In this document: piece after piece, positions 27,401 through 36,602 of the stretch
How positions within the stretch are numbered: the first letter of the stretch is position 1
Layout: every line of letters begins with the position of its first letter
Assembly: GCA_030141605.1 (NCBI GenBank)
Contig: JAQGDQ010000013.1
Span: 820,447 to 884,446 of the forward strand
Reading direction: 5' to 3'
Length of the DNA stretch: 64,000 bases
From: Tubiluchus corallicola
Lineage: Eukaryota > Priapulida > Priapulimorpha > Priapulimorphida > Tubiluchidae
Notes under the pieces: generated by a model
What the model saw: the letters and a program-made list of their open reading frames with translations, nothing else
The model's database searches: none
Told to the model about the DNA's origin: nothing
Program-made: the position numbers and the translations under genes

Positions 27401-30400
27401 AATAAATCATTGCCTACTTGAAGAATCATTTCAAGAAATTCGTATTTCGTGTTTCAGTCAGAAGAAGACAAAGATGGCGGCGAGTCCGTGTATTACTACA
27501 ACACTGTTGTGGTAATGTATGAAGCTGAATGGGCTGTGTTGCATAGATCAGACAAAGCCTACAGGGTATCGTGTGAGTTCAGTGGTACAGGAACACAGCT
27601 TATTACAGCTGGTCCAGTTGGAGTACCGTAAGTGATTACTGCTCATCTTAAGATCCAGTTTCGCTTGAATTATAATAACTTTTGTCAATGATTGTCAACA
27701 ATGAAGGCTTATGTAGCGCCAATGAGTCCTTTCACAGCTTCGTTGTGCGCACGCACAGTTGCTGAAGGTTAAAGGTTAAGTGTGCCACAGCAACGCGTCT
27801 TAACTACAACCGACACATGACTTGTGGGTAAAGCAAATTCGCCTGTCGCATCAGTTTCGTAACTGCAGTCGTTTTACGTGGACTTTACTTAACTATGCAT
27901 TAGTCTGTCTGTAGAGTGATTTACTAGCAGGATCTTGCTTGGGAACAAGAAAAAATGAATTGGGTAAGGCTGTAGCTAGCTGTTAAAACTGTTACTATTA
28001 CTATTGCGTGGGCTGCAAGGCGTTGTGAAGTGTACACAAATGTGTTGTCTGGTACACTTGACCTTTGACCTCTTCATGATCATCATCAATCGCTGAAACT
28101 CTAAAAAGGCTTATTACAATTATATAAACGTCCACACTAAGAAATTGCCAATCTCTGACATTAATTGCACATGTTCTATTACAGTGGTTTGGGCGTTACA
28201 GACGTTGCGCCAGGAACCGTTGAGCTGCCCAGTTGCTGGATGAAAGTTGTACCTGGAACTGATCCTCTAGCTGATGAAGTTGGTGAATTCATGCTCGGCG
28301 AAACTGCTATGCTTGTGGTTACTTTGCATGACAATCGTGAGTAGTGTCTTACGCTCTTGAGTTCCCTAAGGGTCATTTCACATTGAGGATGTAAGCAAAA
28401 GTGATGCACGGAATTGCTGTCATTTTCTCAAAATTTCAGATTTTTTTCTCGAAATCGTTAAATGAGAGATTAAATCTTAGAATTTATGTTAAAATATGTT
28501 TATTGTTGTTCGCTGAATAAGAAAGAAGTAATTAAGTAGCTAAGTTTAAAGATTTGTCAGGAAAATCGAACATGCAGTATTTCTACCATGCAGCAAAATT
28601 CTGCGAGGAATTGTACAAGGAATTTCGCCGCGTGTCCTTACTGTGAAATGGACTAATGCACTAATTTCTTCACTGGACATAAGATAACAGTTTAGAAACT
28701 TAGAGTGTTAAAAGTCACCACCGTATTACGATTCCTCTGTTTCCTGTCTATGATTGGTCAACACTACTGCCCAGCAATGGTGCCTCCGTCTACCAAACCA
28801 ATTATTGAATAAACGCTAGTAGCCTAGTACCATCTTTAAATCTACCCCCAGTCAACACTGTTGCTTTAATATATGTCTATTATAATTATTTTCTTTCGGC
28901 TCATGAAATAAAGATTTAAGATTTTTCACTTTTCAAGTAGACTGTGGCACTAGCTAAACGGGTTTTCTTGTTTTTAGATAATTTTGATGTTTTCGTGTAT
29001 GACTGTTACGCACACGACGGGCAAAATGTTCTTAACGTTCAACTGGTGGATGAATTAGGGTGAGTTTCAAGGACTGGTAACATGTCTGACAATAGCTAAC
29101 ACGTCACAGACGGTTTGAATAGCACGTTCTGCTAAAAATTAAACATTAAATTTCATTAGATTAGATTAAATTAGATTAGATTAGATTGAATTAGATTGGA
29201 ATAGATCAGCTTTGATTAGGTTATATTAGATTACATTAGATTAAATGAGATTGCTTTGAATTAGATTGTATTAAGTTAGATTAGATTAGATTAGATTTGA
29301 GTTGATTAGATTGGATTAAATTTGATTAGACTGAGTTAGATTAGATTAGCTTAGGTTAGATTACATTCGATGAAACTGGTAGATAAGTTCGGGCAAGCTT
29401 TACTGAGCATGGATTGGTTTTGTGGTTTTTGAGCTTCAAGTGATTTATGATGACTTCTCGTATCATACACATCAAAACTAATGATATGTTATGGATGTGG
29501 GCAACAGGTAAGAGCCAATTGACTTATTTATCAGATCCACGTTTTCAGTTTTCGCTGATAGTACCACATTTTTGTAAACACATTTACACTTTTCTCAGTT
29601 TTTGGCGATGATAATATATTCATGCAAATTTTTGCCGTGTGTATTGACTGATTTTAATTGCTGCTGTTGTTGTTGAGAAACCTAATGACATTTTCAGTTG
29701 TCCAGTTCACAAGAAGGTGTCCATGTTTGATGTGGTCAAAGATGACCAGCTAATAGAAGGAGAGACGTTAGTTTACCTGCCGTTCAAAGTGTTCAAGTTC
29801 CCGGATGTTGATCAAGTTTATTTTCAGTGCAAGTGTCGGATTTGCGTGCATGATTGTGGCCTGGAGGTAACTCTTTGATTCTAAGAGAAACAGTTTTAAA
29901 GGAAAACCGGATGATTGGTTAGATGCAATCTCATCTAAATTTACTGTCCAAAATGTACATTTTCTTGGCTATAAAGGTCACGAATTGTTTCTAATATTTG
30001 AATAATTACCTTGGAAAGTTAGCTAACTGCAACCGAACACAACTATCGCTTACGTCACAAACTAACCACAAATTGGGCAATGATAGGCATCTTTTCTGCG
30101 TGCCATTTACGTTCGCTATAAGATGCTAATGTGGTGTCACGACAATGAGCTCTACGTCACACGACGTCACAGATGAACACTGCAGTTCATGGTCATAGTT
30201 ATCACGGTACCGCGGCTATTTGACGGCCGCGCGAATGTGACAAAAAGGCACCACTGACAGTCTTAGTGGAACCGCTGAGTTGCGCGTAGCTTTGAAAGAT
30301 TAACAAAATTTTACTATTTGAGATAATTATTATTTAATCTAAGCTTCGATTTAAAAAAAGCTGCTGTAGTTGTCAATATTTTGGAGCCTAATTTATTTTG

Positions 30401-32470
30401 AACTAACGTCTACACAATCGTCCGGCTGTCCTTTAATTTGAAAGTAGTAGTGAGACTTATTTTATACCGTAATTTTATAATTTGTGATTCGTTTTGGCTT
30501 CTGGGATTCAAAGCTTTTGACTATTGGACCTAATTCTACAGTGGTATTTTTAAGTGGAAAATTATTTCTGAGAACAAGCTTTAGGTGTGCACGGTGGTGT
30601 ACACTGGAATACGTTATAACAGCCATTGAATTATGATTTCACTAATAACGTATTTTAGCAGAAATTAAATTTTGATAGCAACAATGTTCAATATTTTACA
30701 ATAAATGTTTAATATGAGCAATATATTCAGTGTTGAATATGAACAATCTTTTAGGATGTCCAGCTTTGCGACAAGCAGCACAAGCAACAAGACACGACAG
30801 GCGACAGAAGAAAGAGACAAATATTGAACAGGGAAGATCTTCTACCGTCGACAATAAAGAATGGGACAGACCTGAATATCTACAACACAATACGAGTTGC
30901 TATCCCTGAAGAAGGAAACGATGATATGATTGGTACGAATTTCGAATGTCCAAACTTTTCAAATATAATGTGCTTTTTATATCAGCGTTGAGAATATGTA
31001 ATATCTAATTATTATTATTATATATGTCTGTTTAGTAAACAATGAATACATTGTTTCCCCTCTATTTGCAGGGGTTTGTTTACAAAATTCAGTATAACTA
31101 TTTACGGAAACAATACTATACATAATTCAATTTTTGTACATACATACATACATACATACATACATACATACATACATACATACATACATACATACATACA
31201 TACATACATTAGTACTAGTTAATCCCTGTGTTTCAGTTTGGCTATTTTACTTTTACATAACTTTATATACACCAAAAGCACTAATATAACTTTCATATTA
31301 AGAATAAATTTAAAATATGTACTTATTATGCACTATAATTTGTATAATGACTTCGTTTCAATGCTGTTCATGTTTTTCTGTAAATATAATACCTAAAATA
31401 TTTATTATAGCATTTTATGAGATATTTGCTACTTGAGTTTAGTAAATGAGGAAGGAGTTTACAATTCCCCGCACAATTCAAATACCCTCGCCCTAAACTT
31501 AGCCCTAAATTTAACCCTAATCCTGATGTTAACCCTGATCCTAACTCAAACCCTAATCCTAACCCTAAACTTGACCCTAAGCTCAACCCCAACCCTAATC
31601 CTAACTCAAACCCCAACTCGAACCCTAATCCTGACCTTAAACTTAACCATAACTTCAACCCTAACCCTGATCCTAACTCAAACCCTAATCCTAACCCTAA
31701 ACTTAACCATAACTTCAACCCTAACCCTGATCCTAACTCAAACCCCAACCCGAACCCTAATCCTAACCCTAATATCAACCCTAACCCTGATCCTAACTCA
31801 AACCCGAACCCTAATCCTAACCCTAAATTTAACCCTAACCTTAACCTCAACCCTAACCCTGATCCTAACTCAAACCCCAACCCCAATCCGAACCCTGATC
31901 CTAACTCAAACCTCAACCCCAACCCGAACCCGTTTCACGGACTAATTTCTTGTGTGTCGGGAATTGTAAGCTTTGGCCATAAATGACCATTAAGATAACG
32001 AATTCATTTGAAGCCAACTTACACTTTAACGAAAATTATTGGCAGAAGTAGGAATCAACTGTGAAGTACATCTTATGTTCCAAGTCATCAGGTCATTTTC
32101 AATGTCATTTGCCCTTGATTTAACGCTTTTAATTGTTGTGATCAAGTATAGTCCTGTTATGATCAAGCATTGCCTATACATATAACAACTGAACTTCATG
32201 AAGGAACGTATTGCATATTTTGGCAATTTTGAAGTATAACGACAGTCTATTACTTCTTTAGAAAAAATTCACCGCAAGAGGGAGCATGGAGTTTATGGTC
32301 AGCGTCAGAATGTGGATCAAATGTGCCTAGCCAAGACAACATTCACGGCAGGTGTAGCCGTGATAGGTGCCATCCTTGTTGTTGCTGTCATGGTCAGCTG
32401 CATGATGTGTTTTAAACTGAGAAACAAGAACAAAGAAAAAGAGCTTCATAATGGCGGCCCGTCGTATTGA
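14782..32470 (+). CDS. ZP-domain type I membrane protein, 11 coding exons, 539 aa
   Basis: Exons: 14782-14823, 19722-19799, 20145-20326, 22712-22881, 24833-25020, 27458-27627, 28185-28336, 28978-29059, 29698-29866, 30755-30932, 32262-32470. They sum to 1620 nt with matching phase at every GT-AG junction. The product has a signal peptide (1 to about 20, [14 protein letters not shown] start), a charged N-terminal region with three related segments (about 49-151), and a ZP domain (about 158-416). ZP-N cysteines are C163, C194, C213 and C259; ZP-C cysteines include C294, C337 and C356. A furin-type RRKR lies at 429-432, the transmembrane helix at about 499-521, and the cytoplasmic tail is short and Lys-rich. 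ZP modules polymerise into extracellular matrices after cleavage at the consensus furin site; egg coat, cuticle or apical matrix are all possible. The N-terminal region matches no family I know. The start is fixed by the signal peptide and upstream acceptor. Confidence 0.9.
14930..15258. mobile_element. hAT-type non-autonomous element (329 bp), ZP intron 1
   Basis: It begins CAGGGGTGCCGGAGC and ends TGCCGGGCCCCCTG, imperfect inverted ends starting with CAG as in hAT elements. It is flanked by 8-bp duplications, TGTAGGAT at 14922-14929 and TGTAGAAT at 15259-15266 (one mismatch). No transposase is encoded. A piece of related sequence (CTTAATTCGACC) recurs near 21205-21260. Confidence 0.75.
15378..15439. 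repeat. (ATT)n microsatellite
   Basis: Pure ATT trinucleotide run of about 60 bases in ZP intron 1. Confidence 0.95.
15500..17520. other. Intronic sequence, nothing recognised
   Basis: Part of ZP intron 1. It includes AT-rich palindromic stretches near 16005-16110. Open frames here are AT-rich and carry no domain or splice evidence. Confidence 0.5.
17560..17795. repeat. 12-bp minisatellite
   Basis: About 20 degenerate copies of the dodecamer CTTACACCTAGA. The + strand reads as a Leu/Thr/Arg/Pro repeat frame, which is an artefact of the unit length being a multiple of three. Confidence 0.9.
18010..18172. mobile_element. Short inverted-repeat element (MITE-like)
   Basis: The left end CCTACCCAAGCAAAACAAAA is the imperfect inverse of the right end TTTTGTTGTGTTGCCTGGGT. 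The interior also pairs (TGTCACAATATT against GTTGTGACAACATTG). No coding capacity is seen. Confidence 0.5.
20800..21185 (+). mobile_element. Decayed LINE reverse-transcriptase C-terminus, ZP intron 3
   Basis: Read across frameshifts, the + strand gives [17 protein letters not shown], then [18 protein letters not shown] and [20 protein letters not shown]. This is the conserved order of the region after the catalytic fingers in CR1/Jockey-type LINEs ([13 protein letters not shown]...WNP, LPYEERL...L.LEYRRLRGDL). Frame changes and stops show it is dead. Confidence 0.7.
21564..21894. mobile_element. hAT-type MITE (331 bp) with perfect 8-bp target duplication
   Basis: Terminal inverted repeats are CAGTGGTTCCCAAAC at the left and TTTGGGAACCACTG at the right. 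The flanks are identical 8-bp copies, TTTTAGAT at 21556-21563 and 21895-21902. Poly-C and poly-G tracts lie inside each end. It sits in ZP intron 3 and encodes no transposase. Confidence 0.9.
22127..22728 (+). repeat. 75-bp tandem repeat spanning the 3' splice site of ZP exon 4
   Basis: About eight copies of a 75-bp unit containing TGCAGTCTGTTACAAAGTTT and TGATACTTCAGATTACCAGG. The final copy supplies the genuine acceptor (ACTTCAG|ATTACCAG, exon starting 22712) and the first bases of exon 4. Every upstream copy therefore contains a near-identical acceptor plus the exon's first 10 or so bases. In the gene's frame nearly every unit has a TGA (in GGTTGATAC), so use of an upstream acceptor would normally truncate the protein. 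The copy near 22531-22560 has a one-base deletion that shifts frame. Confidence 0.9.
22890..24830. other. ZP intron 4
   Basis: It contains the TIR element at 23907-24306 and two pyrimidine-rich stretches (about 23650-23890 and 24490-24670). I see no exon between 22881 and 24833; the phase-1 donor and acceptor join directly. Confidence 0.6.
23907..24306. mobile_element. TIR element, TAGGGATGAGC family (copy 1)
   Basis: The left end TAGGGATGAGC is inverse to the right end CCTCACCCCTA. Sub-terminal TTCGAATTCGAA-rich arms pair with each other. A diverged copy sharing AACGTCACGTAATCAGCACA-like and TTTAGCTGCA core segments lies at 49599-50012. No coding capacity. Confidence 0.65.
25537..26467. mobile_element. 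hAT-type element (931 bp) with perfect 8-bp target duplication
   Basis: The ends are CAGGGGCGTCGTGC and GCACGACGCCACTG, near-perfect inverted repeats. The 8-bp flanks are identical, AGTAAGGC at 25529-25536 and 26468-26475. It lies in ZP intron 5. It is longer than the other hAT-type elements here but I see no transposase frame, so it is probably non-autonomous. Confidence 0.88.
27137..27332. repeat. (TAATA)n pentanucleotide satellite
   Basis: About 195 bases of TAATA with an internal TGATA block. Open frames on the - strand (Y-I-I-L-Y repeats) are artefacts. Confidence 0.95.
27723..28124. mobile_element. Inverted-repeat family A (copy 1), ZP intron 6
   Basis: About 400 bp. Near the left end is AGGTTAAAGGTTAAGTGTG and near the right end its inverse, ACACTTGACCTTTGACCT. 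Related copies lie at about 38333-38580 (partial) and 45842-46222 (inverted, full length), recognisable by TATGCATTAGTCTGT and CAGGATCTTGCTTGG segments. It encodes no protein. The right arm contains a perfect AGGTCA-A-AGGTCA direct repeat (28059-28071, - strand). Confidence 0.75.
29156..29370. repeat. Degenerate (GATTA)n array
   Basis: About 215 bases of diverged ATTAGATTAG pentamer-type repeat in ZP intron 8. Confidence 0.85.
29895..30437. mobile_element. TTAA-flanked MITE family B (copy 1), ZP intron 9
   Basis: About 540 bp. The left end TTAAAGGAAAACCGGATGAT is inverse to the right end ATCGTCCGGCTGTCCTTTAA. TTAA at both edges fits a piggyBac-type target duplication, by inference. A full-length second copy in the same orientation lies at 43564-44090. 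No coding capacity. Confidence 0.75.
31135..31210. repeat. (TACA)n microsatellite
   Basis: About 75 bases of TACA tetranucleotide in ZP intron 10. Confidence 0.95.
31430..31960. repeat. Telomere-like CCCTAA array inside a dispersed element (copy 2)
   Basis: About 450 bp of degenerate CCCTAA/CCTGAT/CTAACTCAAA units with a higher-order period near 60 bp (for example the block starting AAACTTAACCATAACTTC occurs twice). Flanks match those of the smaller array at 4984-5160. Both strands read open across it only because the unit is six bases. Confidence 0.85.
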
Positions 32471-33870
32471 AGACGAATGTTTGAAGTAAAGCTGTTAGAG
32501 GTGTGAAATCTGAGGGGTTTAACTAAGATTCAAAAACCGAGCAAAACCATTCCTATATTTGCTTTGTGGGGCAATTGTGGCTTTTTGCATTTGGGGCAGC
32601 ATTGCATTTATTCGATGATCCAGCAATATGGTATGCTGTTTGTGTACACAGGTTAAATTCGCTATATAGGCCCACATTCTGCGTAGTTAACAGAAGTAAT
32701 ATCAGCACGCTTCATGCTAAGTTAAACCTATCAAATTACATATTACAAGCATGTTATAGTTTATCGGATAATGGGATCTACCCACTGTTCTGTCATCTGG
32801 GTAAATTCACAATGATTTTTACAACGTAGGATTAGCAGCAGTGTATGATAATGCCAAAATGTGTACAGAAGCACATTGCAAAGATTCTTCAACATTAAAT
32901 GTCTCGGTATAATTGTACATTTAGAGTTAATTACTGAAAGAAGACCTGTAGTAGACATTTAGTATGACACACTATGTCTTACAATGGCTGATGTGCAAAA
33001 ACAAAATTAAAGAATTAACGTTTTTAGCAGGTGAATATATAATTTAAGCAACAAACTCACAACTCAGTCATGGTTCACCCTATTGGTAAGAAGCAAGGAA
33101 TTAGGACAAAAAAATTACCACACATTCAGAAAAGAAAGGGCTGGTTTAAGAATTAATAGCAATTTGCTGATGCAAGTCGTGTGTTTTTTTATATAACTTT
33201 GGATATAAATTATTATCAACACTTTGAGCTTTTTATTTTACTTGTATTATAGTAAATACTCAAAGTTTTGTATCTGTGATAACTTTTATTATTGTTGCAC
33301 ATTTGTGTTGTGGCTTAAGTTAGTTCACATGTATTACTGCACAATTGTTGTTTTCATATTCTTAAGTTAGTTCACATGTATTACTGCACAATGTTGTTTT
33401 CATATTCTTGGTTACATTTCGTTTAGAATATTGTAAACTCTTTAATGTAAATGTTGTAAGGCTGGATTTTGAAAGAAAAACCCTTAAAGCAAACGAAAAA
33501 CACTTGTTTAGAAGTCGGTAGTTAGTGCATGGAAGGTGTGAACGGGCCTTAACAGTGGGTAGAGATACTCATCTCAGTTTTACATAACTAAACGAAATAC
33601 CAAAATATGGCAAACTTGTTACCAGTTATACAAGAATTTTTGTGTTTATTATATGAGCTTTTTGACAAATCTGCCGTCATAGTTTTATTTTGATGATTAT
33701 GAGCGTTAAGGATAGGATAGTTATGGAATTCAATCTTTGTTAAACTAAGGGCCATTACCTCATTTTTTAGAAATGTCAAAAATATTCAATTTTTGTAAAC
33801 TTGTCAAGTTGAAGTATATGCCTGTAATGCACTCACAATGAATAAATAAACGTTTTGTTCAATTTTTAAG
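32471..33870 (+). other. Predicted 3' UTR of the ZP gene with poly(A) signal
   Basis: After the TGA at 32468-32470 there is no further coding. AATAAATAAA at 33841-33850 is the best poly(A) signal, followed by T/GT-rich sequence. A 50-bp direct duplication (TTAGTTCACATGTATTACTG) lies at about 33315-33415. An earlier site cannot be excluded. Confidence 0.5.
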
Positions 33871-33908
33871 TGCTGGTAGCTTTTATTTTTATTTAAAACA
33901 TGATATAT

Positions 33909-33936
33909 GGAGGGAGGGAGGAGAGGAGAGGAGAGG

Positions 33937-33997
<61 letters not shown>
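33909..33997. repeat. (GA)n microsatellite between convergent genes
   Basis: GGAGA and GAGA repeats of about 90 bases between the two predicted poly(A) signals. Confidence 0.95.
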
Positions 33998-34000
<3 letters not shown>

Positions 34001-34029
34001 ATACCATTTATAAAAGACAAGTCACACAA

Positions 34030-34533
34030 TAGTAATATCTTTTGTATCAACTTTATTAAAATAAAAAAGTAATACTTTTAGAAATCACAAATGTACGCAA
34101 AAACATTGGAAAAACAAACAATTCTTTACTTTCTACACGAACTGAAATATTTTTGGTAACATAGAAAATTTACATCGTGGAAAACACATGATCACATCTC
34201 CGGTTAAGCCTGCAAACAGTTTTATACCATAATAACCATTTGTCACAACCTAAAACATAACACATTAAAAACTATCTTTAATAAACTGAACTTCGACGTG
34301 ACGGAAACAATTAAAATTCAAAGTAATTGTAATAAACACACAGAAAACATAAAAAAGCATTTCTAAATCCTATACAATATAACACAGAATGTATTTACAA
34401 GCAGATCCAAACTGGTGTAAAAACACCTTCATAGAAACAACACGTCTGTTTGAAACGGCTATGGTGCAAATAAGTCGACAATGATGGATATAACAGCTTT
34501 AGACTGTTTCCACGGGAATAATCCAGACTAGAT
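34030..34533 (-). other. Predicted 3' UTR of the TDRD5-like gene
   Basis: It runs from the stop codon at 34534-34536 to an AATAAA on the - strand at 34052-34057 (TTTATT on +). This is the first good poly(A) signal past the stop. Confidence 0.5.
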
Positions 34534-36602
34534 TTAATTGAATTTAGTAACATCATACGTGTACTGAGTAGGCTGCGGTAGACGTTCGTTAGTTTCCGAC
34601 TGTTGTGTGAACGGCAACGGCTGATACGACTGAGCCACTGCGTGCCACTGTTGTGAGCTTGGACGCTGATTGTTAATTCCCTGCGGTAGCTGAGGAAACA
34701 TGTGAGGAGGATACATCATCGCTGACTGCTGCTGGTATGCAACTGGCACACTCCGTGTTATTGGTGCAGCATTATAATGAGACTGAGGAACTTGACCAGG
34801 GTAAGAACTCACCGAATATGTCTGCATGTACTGGGGTTGGTAAAATAATGCCTGAGGAGGAATGTACGTTGCCTGCAGGAAAGCTTGGGCCTGAGGAGGA
34901 TTTGCTTGGGCTACGGGAAGGTTCGTCTGAGACTGTAGATTTGGTTGAAGTTGAGCTGAATTTGCGCTAGATGGCAGCCATGTTGTGGCAACTCCTGGTG
35001 TTGCTTCCGTGTTGCTAGACATTTGCACTACAGGATCACTATCGGATGTTTTAAATGGAGACACCAAACCGATTTTCGTAGTGTTAAGCCCGGCATTTGA
35101 CGAGTTCGGAGCTGCGATCTCTTTCTGCAAAGGCTCGACTGAAGGAGACTTCCTTTCCGCAACATGGATTCCCTTTTTCCCTAAAAATGCAACAAGAGCT
35201 TGAAGATCTTCAACATTCATGGCATCTGAATCAGTAGATCCTTCTATCTTCTTCAGCAAGTCTTTTATTCCGCTATCCTTATCCTCTTTACCGATGGAAT
35301 CCTTTTCTACTAAGATCTTCTTTGATGAGCTTTGGTCAACATTTGAAGTCTTTCCTTGATCATTTATCATTTTACTCGGCTCTGGGACAAAAGGTTGAGC
35401 CTCTATATTAGGCGATAAACTGACATCTTTTTGAATGACAGGTGCATCTGCAGTTAACCTATCCGAACCCACATTCACATTTCTGTTTTCTAATCTCTTG
35501 ACAAAATCTTGCAGAGGATCAACAGTTGATTCAGTTTTTTCCGACGTGACAGAAGCACTTGAATTAGAAAAAGCCACCGAGGTACTGGCAGAAGCAGAGT
35601 TAAACGTTTCTTCTCGACTTTTGAACTCTCTAAGTGGTTTCAACTGCAACCTGTCTTCATGCTTCTGTAGTCGTCTGAGAAATTCCATGACTGCGTCATC
35701 ATTACTCTGATCTTTCTCATGTCTACAAATCTGTTCCTTGTCTATGCCCATAATCGCGGCTTCTAGACTCGCGCAAGACAATATTTGCTCTGGTTGCTTT
35801 CTGTTTTCATCTTGTCCCATACCTAAAAGATTAGCTTCTAGATTAGCGCACGATCTCATGTAATTCTTGCATGTATTCTCATACTCTTCCTCAAGACTAA
35901 GTAGCATGCCTTCAGGCTCGTGATGATCGATATTCTCCCCCGTTGACCAAATTGCACTTTCCAGTTCACTGAACATTTCATTTTCGGACTGACTGTATGT
36001 CCCACTGTACACGGGCGTTTCTTCCGTAGTGGGCACGGTATCGACAGATATTTGACAAATATTGGAAACCGAAGCTTCATCAAATGCTTGAACGTGTAAC
36101 TTATCGAGCATGGCAGCAAATGCATGCTCGTCACCAGTGTTTAAAACAATATCCTTCGTAGTTTCATCAACTGCAGTCTCTGTCATGTTCACGTCGCTGA
36201 TGACAGTGTCGCCCGCAGGATTGGACGGGGACTTAGCAATTGTAGTCCAGGTTTGCCACAAAGTTGTCTGCTCTCCTTGTGGACCAGTTGGCGCCGCCGC
36301 AGTGACATCATGTACTGGAGAAGAACAGGGCGACAATAAAGCCGTAGACCTTGCAGATACGTAGGACGATACCCTTGAAGCAGATAATGATGAAGCAGAT
36401 GAAGCTTGATTTACAGGCCAAGAATCTGATGGCAAAACAGGCAGATTATTTTCAGCTATTTTAGTTGACAAAGCATCGGCAGCGAACTGTGCCTTGTCGT
36501 ATACTGGCTCTGATGTGACAACTACAGAAGGCATTCCTTTCTTTGCATGATTAGCTTGTAATCGTTCAGTGGGATCAAATTCACTAGCTTTTAATCCAGG
36601 CC
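34534..36602 (-). CDS. TDRD5: TDRD5-like terminal exon: 689-codon disordered tail
   Basis: One exon supplies residues 1011-1699. It is Ser/Thr/Asp/Glu-rich at first and strongly Gln/Pro/Tyr-rich over the last 150 residues (prion-like composition, as in many germ-granule proteins). Around residues 1220-1305 three short related motifs recur: ELESAIW, NLEANLLGM and SLEAAIMGI. Several short Leu-rich helices (FLRRL, FVKRL, LLKKI) follow at irregular intervals. No folded domain is recognised. The acceptor is TTTTTATAG|GG at 36602-36604. Confidence 0.9.

Noticed and set aside
31368-31945. Long Leu/Gly- and Leu/Thr-rich frames on both strands (184 and 170 codons)
   Set aside because: They are readings of the CCCTAA-type hexamer array; hexamers keep frames open on both strands.
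31135-31965. True interstitial telomere from a chromosome fusion
   Set aside because: Flanks are shared with a second array at about 5 kb, so a dispersed element explains it better.
34737-36364. Several 70-90 codon frames on the + strand opposite the last TDRD5-like exon
   Set aside because: Shadows of the 689-codon exon; its frame continues in phase from 21 upstream exons.
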